Source: Clostridia bacterium
GTDB taxonomy: Bacteria; Bacillota; Clostridia; Oscillospirales; CAG-272
NCBI GenBank assembly: GCA_017408585.1
Contig: JAFQUJ010000012.1
Location: forward strand, 1-64,000
Length of the DNA stretch: 64,000 nt
Direction: 5' to 3'
How positions within the stretch are numbered: position 1 is the stretch's first letter; every line of letters starts with the position of its first letter. This document shows, piece after piece, positions 15,666 through 24,053 of this stretch. The notes under the pieces are model-generated. The model searched no databases. It was not told where the DNA came from and saw only the letters and a list, made by a program, of their open reading frames with translations. The position numbers and the translations under genes are program-made.

Positions 15666-18281
15666 ATGAAATGGACATCGCTAAATGATTTAAGAGAAAA
15701 ATATCTTTCATTCTTTGAGGGAAAGGGTCACCTTCGCTTGCCCTCGTTCCCGCTTGTGCCAATAAACGATAAGTCGCTATTGCTCATCAACTCGGGAATG
15801 GCTCCTATGAAGAAGTTCTTCACAGGCGAGGTTGTACCACCAAGAACGAGAGTTACCACCTGTCAAAAGTGTATTCGTACCCCCGACCTTGAAAGAGTAG
15901 GACATACTGCACGCCATGGCACATTCTTTGAAATGCTCGGCAACTTCAGCTTTGGCGATTATTTTAAGGAAGAGGCTATTACTTGGGCGTGGGAATTCTT
16001 GACCGAGGTGCTTGAAATTCCAAGCGACCTTCTTTGGCCATCAATTTATGAAAACGACGAGGAGGCATACGATATTTGGGCAAACGAAATCGGTGTTGAC
16101 CCCTCTCACATAGTTAGACTAGGCAAGGCGGATAACTTCTGGGAGCACGGAAGCGGACCGTGTGGACCATGCTCCGAGATTTACTTTGACCGTGGCTTAA
16201 AGTATGGCTGTGGCTCACCTGATTGCAAGCCCGGCTGTGACTGTGACAGGTTCATGGAAATTTGGAACAATGTATTCTCACAGTTTAATAATGACGGAAA
16301 CGGTAACTATACAGAGCTATCACAAAAGAACATTGATACAGGCATGGGACTTGAGCGTCTTGCGTGCGTTATGCAGGGCGTAGATAATATGTTCGAGGTT
16401 GACTCAATTCGCAGAATTATCGACACTGTGTGCGAGATCGCGGGCAAGCGCTATGGTGATAACGCAAAGGACGATATTTCAATTCGTGTTGTAACTGACC
16501 ACATAAGAAGTGCTACCTTCATGATTTGCGATGGCGTTATTCCATCAAACGAGGGCAGAGGCTATGTTCTTCGTAGAATTATAAGACGCGCATGCCGTCA
16601 TGGTAAGCTTTTGGGAATTAACCACCCATTCCTTGTTGATATGTGTAATGTTGCGATAGGCGAAAGCGAGGGCGCATATCCGGAGCTTAAGGAAAAGGCT
16701 GATTACATTAAGAAAATCATATCTCTTGAGGAGGAGCGCTTTGACACAACAATTGACCAAGGCCTTTCAATCCTTGATAGCCTTATTTCCAAGGCAAAAA
16801 CCGAGGGAAATGGTCAAATTGATGGCTCTGACGCGTTCAAGCTCTATGATACCTTCGGCTTCCCAATCGACCTAACTCGTGAGATTGCAGAGGAAAACAC
16901 ACTCACCATTGACGAAAATGGCTTTATGGCTCTTATGGCTGAGCAAAGAAAGAGAGCAAGAGAGGCAAGAGCCGACATTGGTGGCTGGGATAATGCCGAT
17001 ACTGCGCTCAATGTTGAAAAGACAGAGTTTGTAGGATATACAAGCACAAGCGCCGAGGGCAAAATTCTCGCAATTATCACACCCGATAAGGAAAGCGTTA
17101 TGGCGCTTGGCGAGGGTGAATGCACAATAATTCTCGATAAAACACCATTTTATGGTGAGGGCGGTGGACAGGTTGGAGATAGCGGAGCACTTGAGAGCGA
17201 CGCTTGCTCAGTTGAGGTTCACGATACAAAGAAAAACGATGGCGTATATTTGCACCTTTGCACAGTAAAGGCAGGAGAGGTGCGTGTAGGCGATACTGTA
17301 AGAGCTAGCATTGATGTGTCAAGGCGTGAGGCAATCGCAAGAAATCACTCTGCGGTTCACTTGCTCCAAGCAGCGCTAAGAGCTGTGCTCGGTAGCCATG
17401 TTGAGCAAAGTGGCTCATATGTTGACGAGAGCGTCGGCAGATTTGACTTTACACACTTTACAGCTCTCACTCAAGAGGAGCTTGAAAGGGTTGAGGCGCT
17501 CGTAAATATGCACATTCTCGCAGGCGAGGATGTTGTTACAGTTGAAACCGATATTGAAACTGCGCGTAAGAGTGGCGCTATGGCGCTCTTTGGCGAAAAG
17601 TACGGTAAGGTTGTTCGCATGGTTAAGATGGGCGATTTCTCGACAGAGCTTTGTGGTGGAACTCACCTAACAAATACTGCAAAGGCAGGAATGTTCAAGA
17701 TTGTAAGCGAAAGCTCCGTTGCTGCGGGCGTTCGTAGAATAGAGGTAACAACAGGCTATGGCGTTCTAAGGCTCTTGGGCGAAAAGCAACAGCTCATTCG
17801 TGAAACTGCAAGAGAGCTAAGATGCCAAAACGAGAACGATATTGCAAAGAGAGCGCTTGCAACACAGGACGAAATCAGAGCGCTTAAAAGAGAGCTTGAA
17901 AGCCTTAATGCAAAGCTTGCGGGAACTCGTGTTGACGAGCTCATAGGCGGAGCTAAGGTAGTAAATGGTCTTTATGTAATCACAGCTGACCTAGGCGATA
18001 TGGGTGTTGAGGCTGTGCGCTCACTCGGTGATGCGATTAAGGACAAGTGCCCCTCTTGCGTGGCTGTATTTGCAATTCATTCGGGCGAAAAGCTCAACTT
18101 TATGGCGGTTTGTGGCAGAGAGGCAGTTGCTAAGGGCGCACACGCAGGAAACATCTTGCGTAAGGTAAGCGAGGTAGCCGGTGGAAAGGGTGGCGGACGC
18201 CCTGATAGCGCAATGAGTGGCGGAAGAGATATCTCCAAAATTCCTGAGGCGCTCGCTCTTGTTGAAAGCCTAATCGGTTAA
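15666..18281 (+). CDS. alaS: alanine--tRNA ligase
   Basis: The enzyme has 871 residues. The class II catalytic domain contains FFEGKGHLRLPSFPLVP, RTPDLERVGHTARHGTFFEM and FDTGMGLERL-type motif DTGMGLERLACV. The editing domain has the zinc ligands in HSAVHLLQAAL (HxxxH) and CGGTHLTNT. A C-terminal DHHA1-like domain ends with the glycine-rich GGKGGGRPDSAMSGG. I chose the ATG at 15666 after AAGGAG; an upstream in-frame start runs through the leader hairpin. scfA follows with its own promoter. Confidence 0.97.
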   Translation: MKWTSLNDLREKYLSFFEGKGHLRLPSFPLVPINDKSLLLINSGMAPMKKFFTGEVVPPRTRVTTCQKCIRTPDLERVGHTARHGTFFEMLGNFSFGDYFKEEAITWAWEFLTEVLEIPSDLLWPSIYENDEEAYDIWANEIGVDPSHIVRLGKADNFWEHGSGPCGPCSEIYFDRGLKYGCGSPDCKPGCDCDRFMEIWNNVFSQFNNDGNGNYTELSQKNIDTGMGLERLACVMQGVDNMFEVDSIRRIIDTVCEIAGKRYGDNAKDDISIRVVTDHIRSATFMICDGVIPSNEGRGYVLRRIIRRACRHGKLLGINHPFLVDMCNVAIGESEGAYPELKEKADYIKKIISLEEERFDTTIDQGLSILDSLISKAKTEGNGQIDGSDAFKLYDTFGFPIDLTREIAEENTLTIDENGFMALMAEQRKRAREARADIGGWDNADTALNVEKTEFVGYTSTSAEGKILAIITPDKESVMALGEGECTIILDKTPFYGEGGGQVGDSGALESDACSVEVHDTKKNDGVYLHLCTVKAGEVRVGDTVRASIDVSRREAIARNHSAVHLLQAALRAVLGSHVEQSGSYVDESVGRFDFTHFTALTQEELERVEALVNMHILAGEDVVTVETDIETARKSGAMALFGEKYGKVVRMVKMGDFSTELCGGTHLTNTAKAGMFKIVSESSVAAGVRRIEVTTGYGVLRLLGEKQQLIRETARELRCQNENDIAKRALATQDEIRALKRELESLNAKLAGTRVDELIGGAKVVNGLYVITADLGDMGVEAVRSLGDAIKDKCPSCVAVFAIHSGEKLNFMAVCGREAVAKGAHAGNILRKVSEVAGGKGGGRPDSAMSGGRDISKIPEALALVESLIG

Positions 18282-18303
18282 AATAAAAAAATTATTATAA
18301 GTA

Positions 18304-18332
18304 TTGACTTTATAATAAATTTGTGATATACT
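18304..18332 (+). promoter_or_regulatory. sigma-A promoter of scfA
   Basis: TTGACT, 17 nt, TATACT, followed by CGGAGG 9 nt before the scfA ATG. The SCIFF precursor therefore has its own strong promoter. Confidence 0.8.
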
Positions 18333-18368
18333 TTTTTTGAACAAAAACATTTAACGGAGGAAAATAAA

Positions 18369-18515
18369 ATGGAACACATTAAGACAATTGAAACTGTTAA
18401 TCTTTGCGAAAGCGCTAGAAACGGTGGCTGTGGAGAGTGCCAAACCTCTTGCCAATCTGCTTGCAAGACAAGCTGTGGCGTAGCTAACCAAGAGTGCGAA
18501 AACAACGACAGATAA
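18369..18515 (+). CDS. scfA: SCIFF ranthipeptide precursor
   Basis: The 48-residue peptide begins MEHIKTIETVNLC and carries the SCIFF core CGECQTSCQSACKTSC. Cysteines are at positions 13, 21, 24, 28, 32, 36 and 43. SCIFF (six cysteines in forty-five) is the near-universal clostridial ribosomally made peptide whose cysteines become thioether-linked by the ScfB radical-SAM enzyme. Here there is one extra cysteine (C13). It has a consensus promoter, CGGAGG ribosome site and a terminator at 18531-18565, so it is made in excess over scfB. The gene is short and easily missed. Confidence 0.95.
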   Translation: MEHIKTIETVNLCESARNGGCGECQTSCQSACKTSCGVANQECENNDR

Positions 18516-18530
18516 TTATCGCATAAAACA

Positions 18531-18565
18531 AGGGACTGTTTGTCGGATGGCAAGCAGTCCTTTTA
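18531..18565 (+). terminator. terminator between scfA and scfB
   Basis: GGACTG and CAGTCC pair around a loop and are followed by TTTT. It would uncouple scfA transcript levels from scfB. Confidence 0.65.
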
Positions 18566-18589
18566 GTATTATGGGCTTTGACACAACAC

Positions 18590-18785
18590 GCTTTGCGAGA
18601 GCGGTGCTACGCAAGTGCGGAATGCGGAAGGCGGAGTGCGGAGTGAATAAAATTGCTTCGTGAGAGTATGGCAATTTCGGCTACACGAAAGCGGAAGTTG
18701 CCTCGGACGCTCGTCCGTGCGGAGCGTTTTGCTCGCCACAGGGGCTTCCCTGTTGGCTGTCGGCCCTTGCTGAGAATATGAATTA
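18590..18785. repeat. hairpin array 3 (between scfA and scfB)
   Basis: The array contains ATTGC/GCAAT, CGGACG/CGTCCG and GCCACAGGG/CCCTGTTGGC stems and iterated GCGGAATGCGGAAG. It is more degenerate than arrays 1, 2 and 4. It fills most of the 285-bp gap before scfB; I see no promoter in it. Confidence 0.6.
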
Positions 18786-18800
18786 CGGTAGGTTTTTATT

Positions 18801-20171
18801 ATGATACATCAATATAAATTAGGCGGGTACAACATTGTTCTTGATGTTTGCTCGGGAGCGCTTCATGTGGTTGACGATGTGGCGTATGATATAATTGAGC
18901 TATTTGAGAGTAAGGAGAGGGACGAGATAGTGGCGCTCCTTTGTGAAAAATACAGCTCTATATCAAAGGAAGAAATAGAGGAATGCTATGAGCAGGTTGT
19001 GGGATTGAAAAATAGCGGAAGGCTCTTTACCCCCGACACCTTTGAGAGCATGGCTGACACCTTAAAGAAAAAGACTGCGGGGGTTATCAAGGCGCTATGC
19101 CTTCATGTAGCGCACACCTGTAATCTAAACTGCTCATACTGCTTTGCAAGCCAAGGAAAATACCACGGCGAAAGGGCGGTTATGTCGCTTGAGGTTGGAA
19201 AGAGGGCGCTCGATTTCTTAATTGAAAACTCCGGTACAAGAAGAAACCTTGAGGTTGACTTCTTTGGCGGAGAGCCACTTATGAACTTTGAAATGATAAA
19301 GGAGCTAGTAAAATACGCAAGAGAGATAGAGAAAAAGCACAACAAAAACTTCCGCTTTACTCTAACCACTAACGGAATTTTAATAGACGACGATGTAATT
19401 GAATTTGCCAACAAGGAAATGAGTAATGTCGTTTTATCACTTGATGGCAGAAAAGAGGTTCACGATAAATATAGAGTGGATTATGCCGGCAACGGAAGCT
19501 GGGAGAGGATTGTTCCTAAGTTCCAACGATTTGTTGAGGCTCGTGGAAATAAGAGCTACTATATGAGAGGCACATTTACCCACTCAAATCCCGACTTCTT
19601 AGAGGATATTAAGACAATGCTTGACCTCGGCTTTACTGAGCTTAGCATGGAGCCTGTTGTGTGCGCAAAGGGCGATAGCGAGGAGCTGACCGAGGAGGAT
19701 TTTCCAATCGTTTGCAAGCAATATGAGGACCTTGCTACGCTCATGAGAGAAAGACGCGACGAGGGCAGAGAGTTCACCTTCTATCACTACATGATAGATC
19801 TAAAGGGCGGACCGTGTATCTATAAAAGAATATCGGGCTGTGGCTCGGGAACTGAGTATATGGCGGTAACGCCTTGGGGAGATTTGTACCCGTGTCACCA
19901 ATTTGTAGGCGACGAAAGATATAGGCTTGGAAGCATCTATGAGGGCGTTACAAATAAAGAGGCGCAAAACGAGTTTGCGTCGTGCAATGTTTACGCGCGC
20001 CCCGATTGTAAGGACTGCTGGGCAAAGCTTTATTGCTCGGGTGGTTGTGCTGCAAACGCATATCACGCGACAGGAAGCGTAAAGGGCGTTTACGAATACG
20101 GATGCCGACTTTTTAGAAAGAGAATGGAGTGTGCGCTGATGCTAGCCATAGATAAGGCGTTAAAGAGCTAA
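18801..20171 (+). CDS. scfB: radical SAM SCIFF maturase
   Basis: This 456-residue thioether-forming maturase acts on SCIFF. Residues 1-80 look like a peptide-binding RRE-type domain. The radical-SAM cluster ligands are C107, C111 and C114 in HTCNLNCSYC. A SPASM/Twitch-type C-terminus follows with many cysteines (GCGSGTEY, LYPCHQF, CKDCWAKLYCSGGC). The enzyme removes hydrogen from target residues and links them to cysteine sulfur. Its stop overlaps the next gene's start (TAATG), which couples it to a PLP decarboxylase-like protein. Confidence 0.95.
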   Translation: MIHQYKLGGYNIVLDVCSGALHVVDDVAYDIIELFESKERDEIVALLCEKYSSISKEEIEECYEQVVGLKNSGRLFTPDTFESMADTLKKKTAGVIKALCLHVAHTCNLNCSYCFASQGKYHGERAVMSLEVGKRALDFLIENSGTRRNLEVDFFGGEPLMNFEMIKELVKYAREIEKKHNKNFRFTLTTNGILIDDDVIEFANKEMSNVVLSLDGRKEVHDKYRVDYAGNGSWERIVPKFQRFVEARGNKSYYMRGTFTHSNPDFLEDIKTMLDLGFTELSMEPVVCAKGDSEELTEEDFPIVCKQYEDLATLMRERRDEGREFTFYHYMIDLKGGPCIYKRISGCGSGTEYMAVTPWGDLYPCHQFVGDERYRLGSIYEGVTNKEAQNEFASCNVYARPDCKDCWAKLYCSGGCAANAYHATGSVKGVYEYGCRLFRKRMECALMLAIDKALKS

Positions 20172-21508
20172 TGAATACACCGATTTGGGACTTTGTTAGA
20201 AAATATGCAGATAGCGATGCAACACGCCTACATATGCCCGGACATAAGGGCAAGGGCGTTTTGCTCGACTTTGAAAAATATGATATTACCGAAATATACG
20301 GCGCAGACTCGCTCTTTGATGCGACAGGAGTAATTAAGGAAAGCGAGAAAAATTTAAGCACGCTTTTCGACACAGGGGCGAGCTTTTATTCGTGTGAGGG
20401 CTCGTCGCTTTGCGTGCGTGCCATGCTGTATCTTGCAAGACTTAACACAGGCGAGAGCCGAGGATATATCTTAGCATCAAGAAATGCGCATCGCTCGCTA
20501 ATCTCTGCATCAGCCTTGCTCGATTTCGATATAGAATGGCTATATCAGCCAAGCGAGGATAGCTACCTAAAATGTGAGATAACACCCGAGGCATTACAAA
20601 AAAAGCTGGGGGAGTGTGCGAAAAAGCCGTTTTGCGTGTATGTTACCAGCCCCGATTATCTGGGAAATATAGCTGATATTAAGGGGCTTGCAAGGGTGTG
20701 CGAGGAGAACGGAACGCTTTTGGTTGTCGATAACGCACACGGAGCATATTTGAGGTTTTTGGAGAGCGATATGCACCCAATCACCTTGGGCGCGCATATG
20801 TGCTGTGATAGCGCACATAAAACCCTGCCCGCACTCACGGGCGGAGCATATCTGCACATATCAAAAAAAGCTCCCACGGAGCTTGCCTCTTGTGCGAAGG
20901 ACGCGCTTGCCTTGTTTGCAACCACCTCGCCATCATATTTGATACTCTCGTCACTTGATAAGGTAAACGAATACCTTGATACCTCGTATAAGGAGCGCCT
21001 TGCGTCGTTTATAGCTAGGCTTAGCGCCCTAAAAGCAAGGCTTGCCACATATGGCTACGAGATTATGGACACAGAGCCACTTAAAATTGTTATAAGAGCC
21101 ACCTCGTATGGCTATACGGGTGAGGAGCTCGGCGCAGAAATAGAAAAGCACGGGCTTGTCTGGGAAATGAGAGATAAGGACTTTTTGGTGCTTATGCTGA
21201 CCCCCGAAAATGACGAAAATGACCTAAATAAAATTGAGAGAGCGTTTTCAAAAATCGAAAGACGAGCAAAAATTACGCACCCTGTGTTAGATTTTGCCCC
21301 ACCAAAGAGGGCTATGAGCATAAGAGAGGCGGTTATGTCAAGAAAAGAGACGCTCCCGATAAAAGAGGCGAGGGGAAGAGCGTGCGCAAGGATTTGCACC
21401 TTCTGCCCACCTGCTGTTTCACTTGTCGTCGCAGGAGAGATAATAAACGACTCCATAATAGATGCGCTTGAATTTTATGGCTTTGATACAATCGAGGTTT
21501 GTAAATAA
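20171..21508 (+). CDS. Orn/Lys/Arg decarboxylase-type PLP enzyme, short form
   Basis: This 445-residue fold-type I enzyme has HMPGHKGKG at the N-terminus, VDNAHGAY, and the PLP-binding lysine in SAHKTLPALTG (K217). The C-terminal Orn/Lys/Arg decarboxylase domain holds CPPAVSLVVAGE. It lacks the N-terminal wing domain of inducible decarboxylases, as in YaaO-type proteins of Firmicutes, whose substrates are mostly arginine or lysine. It is translationally coupled to scfB. A role in polyamine synthesis is likely; any link to SCIFF is only positional. Confidence 0.85.
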   Translation: MNTPIWDFVRKYADSDATRLHMPGHKGKGVLLDFEKYDITEIYGADSLFDATGVIKESEKNLSTLFDTGASFYSCEGSSLCVRAMLYLARLNTGESRGYILASRNAHRSLISASALLDFDIEWLYQPSEDSYLKCEITPEALQKKLGECAKKPFCVYVTSPDYLGNIADIKGLARVCEENGTLLVVDNAHGAYLRFLESDMHPITLGAHMCCDSAHKTLPALTGGAYLHISKKAPTELASCAKDALALFATTSPSYLILSSLDKVNEYLDTSYKERLASFIARLSALKARLATYGYEIMDTEPLKIVIRATSYGYTGEELGAEIEKHGLVWEMRDKDFLVLMLTPENDENDLNKIERAFSKIERRAKITHPVLDFAPPKRAMSIREAVMSRKETLPIKEARGRACARICTFCPPAVSLVVAGEIINDSIIDALEFYGFDTIEVCK

Positions 21509-21511
21509 TAA

Positions 21512-21546
21512 AAAATGAGCAAGAGATTTTCTCTTGCTCATTTTCT
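21512..21546 (+). terminator. terminator of the scfB-decarboxylase unit
   Basis: AAAATGAGCAAGAGA pairs with TCTCTTGCTCATTTT. The stem is of the GAGCAAG family seen elsewhere in the window. Confidence 0.75.
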
Positions 21547-21547
21547 T

Positions 21548-21965
21548 TTGCTCGATTTGCTCCTACGGAGCATTAATGCACACAAGGTGTGCATATAAGT
21601 CGATATGTCCTAACGGACTCGATATGCACTTCGCAAGTGCGGAATGCGGAATGCGGAATGCGGAATGAATTGTGCCTTTGGCACATGAATTGCAACTGCG
21701 TTGCATGAATTGAACGCAAGCGTTCATGATTTGCTCCTATGGAGCATTAATGCACACAAGGTGTGCAATTCGTGACACGGAGTGTCAATTAATGGCGTTA
21801 GCCAATTCATGTTGCACAGCAACTATTCATGCCGAAGGGAGTCGCAGTGCGGAATGCGGAATGAAATTGCTTCGTGAGTGTGTAGCAATTTCGACTACAT
21901 AAGCGCCGAGTTTGGCTGTCGGTCCGCACCACCTCGGGAGAGTTAATAAATTTAAACTGCACAAG
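21548..21965. repeat. hairpin array 4 with iterated GCGGAAT heptamer
   Basis: This is the largest array. Stems GCTCC/GGAGC, GCACAC/GTGTGC, GTCC/GGAC, TGTGC/GCACA, GCAAC/GTTGC, GAACGC/GCGTTC and TGACAC/GTGTCA are joined by ATTAAT, TCGATAT or ATGAATT linkers. At about 21638-21666 the heptamer GCGGAAT repeats four times in a row. It lies between convergent gene ends. Confidence 0.8.
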
Positions 21966-21993
21966 CCCGAATTTTGCCTACCGAGGCTCTCGG

Positions 21994-24024
21994 TTAGTCG
22001 GCAATAAATGAACCGTTTACCAGCTTTCCGTGCGTGCTAACGCCATCCTTGTGCTTGGTTATATCGTTTGACATTCCGGTGTCATAGAATACACCAATAA
22101 AGTATATACCGGACAAAAGCGAAATGCGTCCGTCGCCATACCATTCGCCAAGGAACCAGCTACCCTCGTAAATTGTGCCATCGTCATATACCATTTTTCC
22201 TTGACCGTGAGGCAAGCCACGAGCGTTTGTTTCACCCTCGTATGTGCCATCAAGAGAAGCAACCCTTTTAACCTTGAACGCAAAATCAGAGTCGATTTTC
22301 TCTGACGCATCATTTGAGGTGTCGCACGGAGCATCAAAATCGCCCTCGCACTCACAGAGCGCCTCGTCGGGAGCAAGTTCCTCTGTGCTTTCACACTCAC
22401 AGGGAGCGCTATTTTCACACTCGCAGGGAGTGTCTGCACAATTTGTATAAACAGGCTTTGTACGATTTTTGGGCAGATAATATTTAGTTACAGGAATGTC
22501 GGCGCGTGGCGTGAATGTGCCATCTTGCATTGAGCCATAGGTAATAGCGCCATTTTCGCACCTTGTTACATTGTTTGACACACCAATACCGAGCCAATAA
22601 GCAGAGAGGATAATATCTCCATCAAAGAGAACACCCCTTCCGTGCCACTCGTTTCTTTTCCATTCGCCCTTGTAAACGCAACCACTTGCGTAATATTTAA
22701 TACCGTGTCCGTGCGCCATTCCATCTTTAAATTCGCCCTCATAAATTGAGCCATCAGCGTCCGTGAGCCTTCCTGCGCCATTAGGGCAAAACGCCTTAAA
22801 GCCACCCTCGTAAACGCTACCATCAGTTAAATGGCACACACCATTTTCTATATCACCCTTGTAGAAAGCACCCTCAATGCGCCTTCCATCACAAAGAGTA
22901 AGAGCACCAAAGCCCTCAAAGAGTCCATCTACAAACTCGCCCTCGTACCAAGAGCCGTTTGCAAAGGTGTATTTTCCGTGACCATGAGCCTCGCCACCCT
23001 CGGTGTCACCCTCGTAGGAGTCACCATCCGGAAGTCTTATAGGATGAGATGATGACTTTTCGTCGCCATCCTCGTTACGAGCGCTCTCGTCGAGGACATC
23101 GTCAGCTCCAATGTGAGAGCTCTCAGATGACGCCTTAGACTTGCTAGACTCGCAAAGCTCAACTAAAACATCATTGTCCCAAATGCCACAAACAACCTTT
23201 CCGTCGGGATAGGTTATCTCGCCATAGCCATGATATAATCCGTCAAAATAACCACCCTCGTGAATAATGCCTTCCTCGTCAACTGTTTTTCCGTGACCAC
23301 AGGGTGAGCCGTTTACCCATTCGCCCTCGTAGTAGCCACCATCGGTAAATATCGCCTTGCCATGACCCTCGGGGAGATTATTCTCGTTTACCTCGCCTAT
23401 GTAGGTAAAATCGCTTTCGCGAATTATGCGCTCGTTCTCGCCAAGCTCGAGAGTGTCCTCGATTTCGTCCTCGGGAGAGTCCTCAATCGGAGCAGTCCTT
23501 TGGCTTTGTCTTGAGTTGGGGTCGGGGTTAAAGAGGTTTTCCTCGGGGTTATAACAGCCATGGTCGAACACACCGAGATAAACATTACCATCGGCATCGC
23601 TAAGACGGCCAAGACCGTGATAGTAGCCACAGCTAAAGCTACCCTCGTAAGAGATACCTGTTGTGAGAGTTAGCTTGCCCATGCCATCAAAGCGACCTTG
23701 AACAAAGCCACCCTCGTACACCTCGCCGGATGCGAAGGTGAGCCTGCCCATTCCGTCAATTAGCCCGTTAAGGAAGTTGCCCTCATATGACGAGCCGGCC
23801 TCAAGCACAAGACCCTCGAGTGCCTCAAAGCCATCAGCTACAAAGGTCGCCTCGAACGCCCTTGGATTAAGGATTGCGAGCACGCCATAGCCATTAAATT
23901 GACCATCAATAAAGCTACCCTCGTAAATGAACTCGCCCGCCTTAGTAAAGATACCTCTTCCACTTGGTAGGCCGTTTTCGTTTACCTCGCCCTCATATAT
24001 TCCATTGTTAAATTCAAGCTTCAT
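21994..24024 (-). CDS. MORN-repeat protein (676 aa), last of a four-gene cluster
   Basis: It contains roughly 18 MORN repeats (YEGxFxxGxxxGxG pattern). The start motif NNGIYEGEVNENGLPSGRG is shared with its three neighbours. The array is interrupted by an acidic linker near 165-205 and another near 310-335. A cysteine-rich linker (about 540-590, with PCECE twice and LCECE once) precedes the shared C-terminal module that begins GTYEGETNARGLPHGQG. No signal peptide or membrane helix is seen, so it should be cytosolic. MORN arrays elsewhere bind membranes or act as scaffolds. AAAGGAA precedes the start; the gap to the gene upstream is 29 nt. Confidence 0.85.
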   Translation of the reverse strand: MKLEFNNGIYEGEVNENGLPSGRGIFTKAGEFIYEGSFIDGQFNGYGVLAILNPRAFEATFVADGFEALEGLVLEAGSSYEGNFLNGLIDGMGRLTFASGEVYEGGFVQGRFDGMGKLTLTTGISYEGSFSCGYYHGLGRLSDADGNVYLGVFDHGCYNPEENLFNPDPNSRQSQRTAPIEDSPEDEIEDTLELGENERIIRESDFTYIGEVNENNLPEGHGKAIFTDGGYYEGEWVNGSPCGHGKTVDEEGIIHEGGYFDGLYHGYGEITYPDGKVVCGIWDNDVLVELCESSKSKASSESSHIGADDVLDESARNEDGDEKSSSHPIRLPDGDSYEGDTEGGEAHGHGKYTFANGSWYEGEFVDGLFEGFGALTLCDGRRIEGAFYKGDIENGVCHLTDGSVYEGGFKAFCPNGAGRLTDADGSIYEGEFKDGMAHGHGIKYYASGCVYKGEWKRNEWHGRGVLFDGDIILSAYWLGIGVSNNVTRCENGAITYGSMQDGTFTPRADIPVTKYYLPKNRTKPVYTNCADTPCECENSAPCECESTEELAPDEALCECEGDFDAPCDTSNDASEKIDSDFAFKVKRVASLDGTYEGETNARGLPHGQGKMVYDDGTIYEGSWFLGEWYGDGRISLLSGIYFIGVFYDTGMSNDITKHKDGVSTHGKLVNGSFIAD

Positions 24025-24053
24025 ATTATTTCCTTTCGTGAAAAGAGCTTCTG

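Noticed and set aside
10325..21965. Repeat arrays considered as CRISPR
   Set aside because: The constant parts are only 6-11 nt, the variable parts are self-complementary, spacing is irregular, and no cas gene is present.
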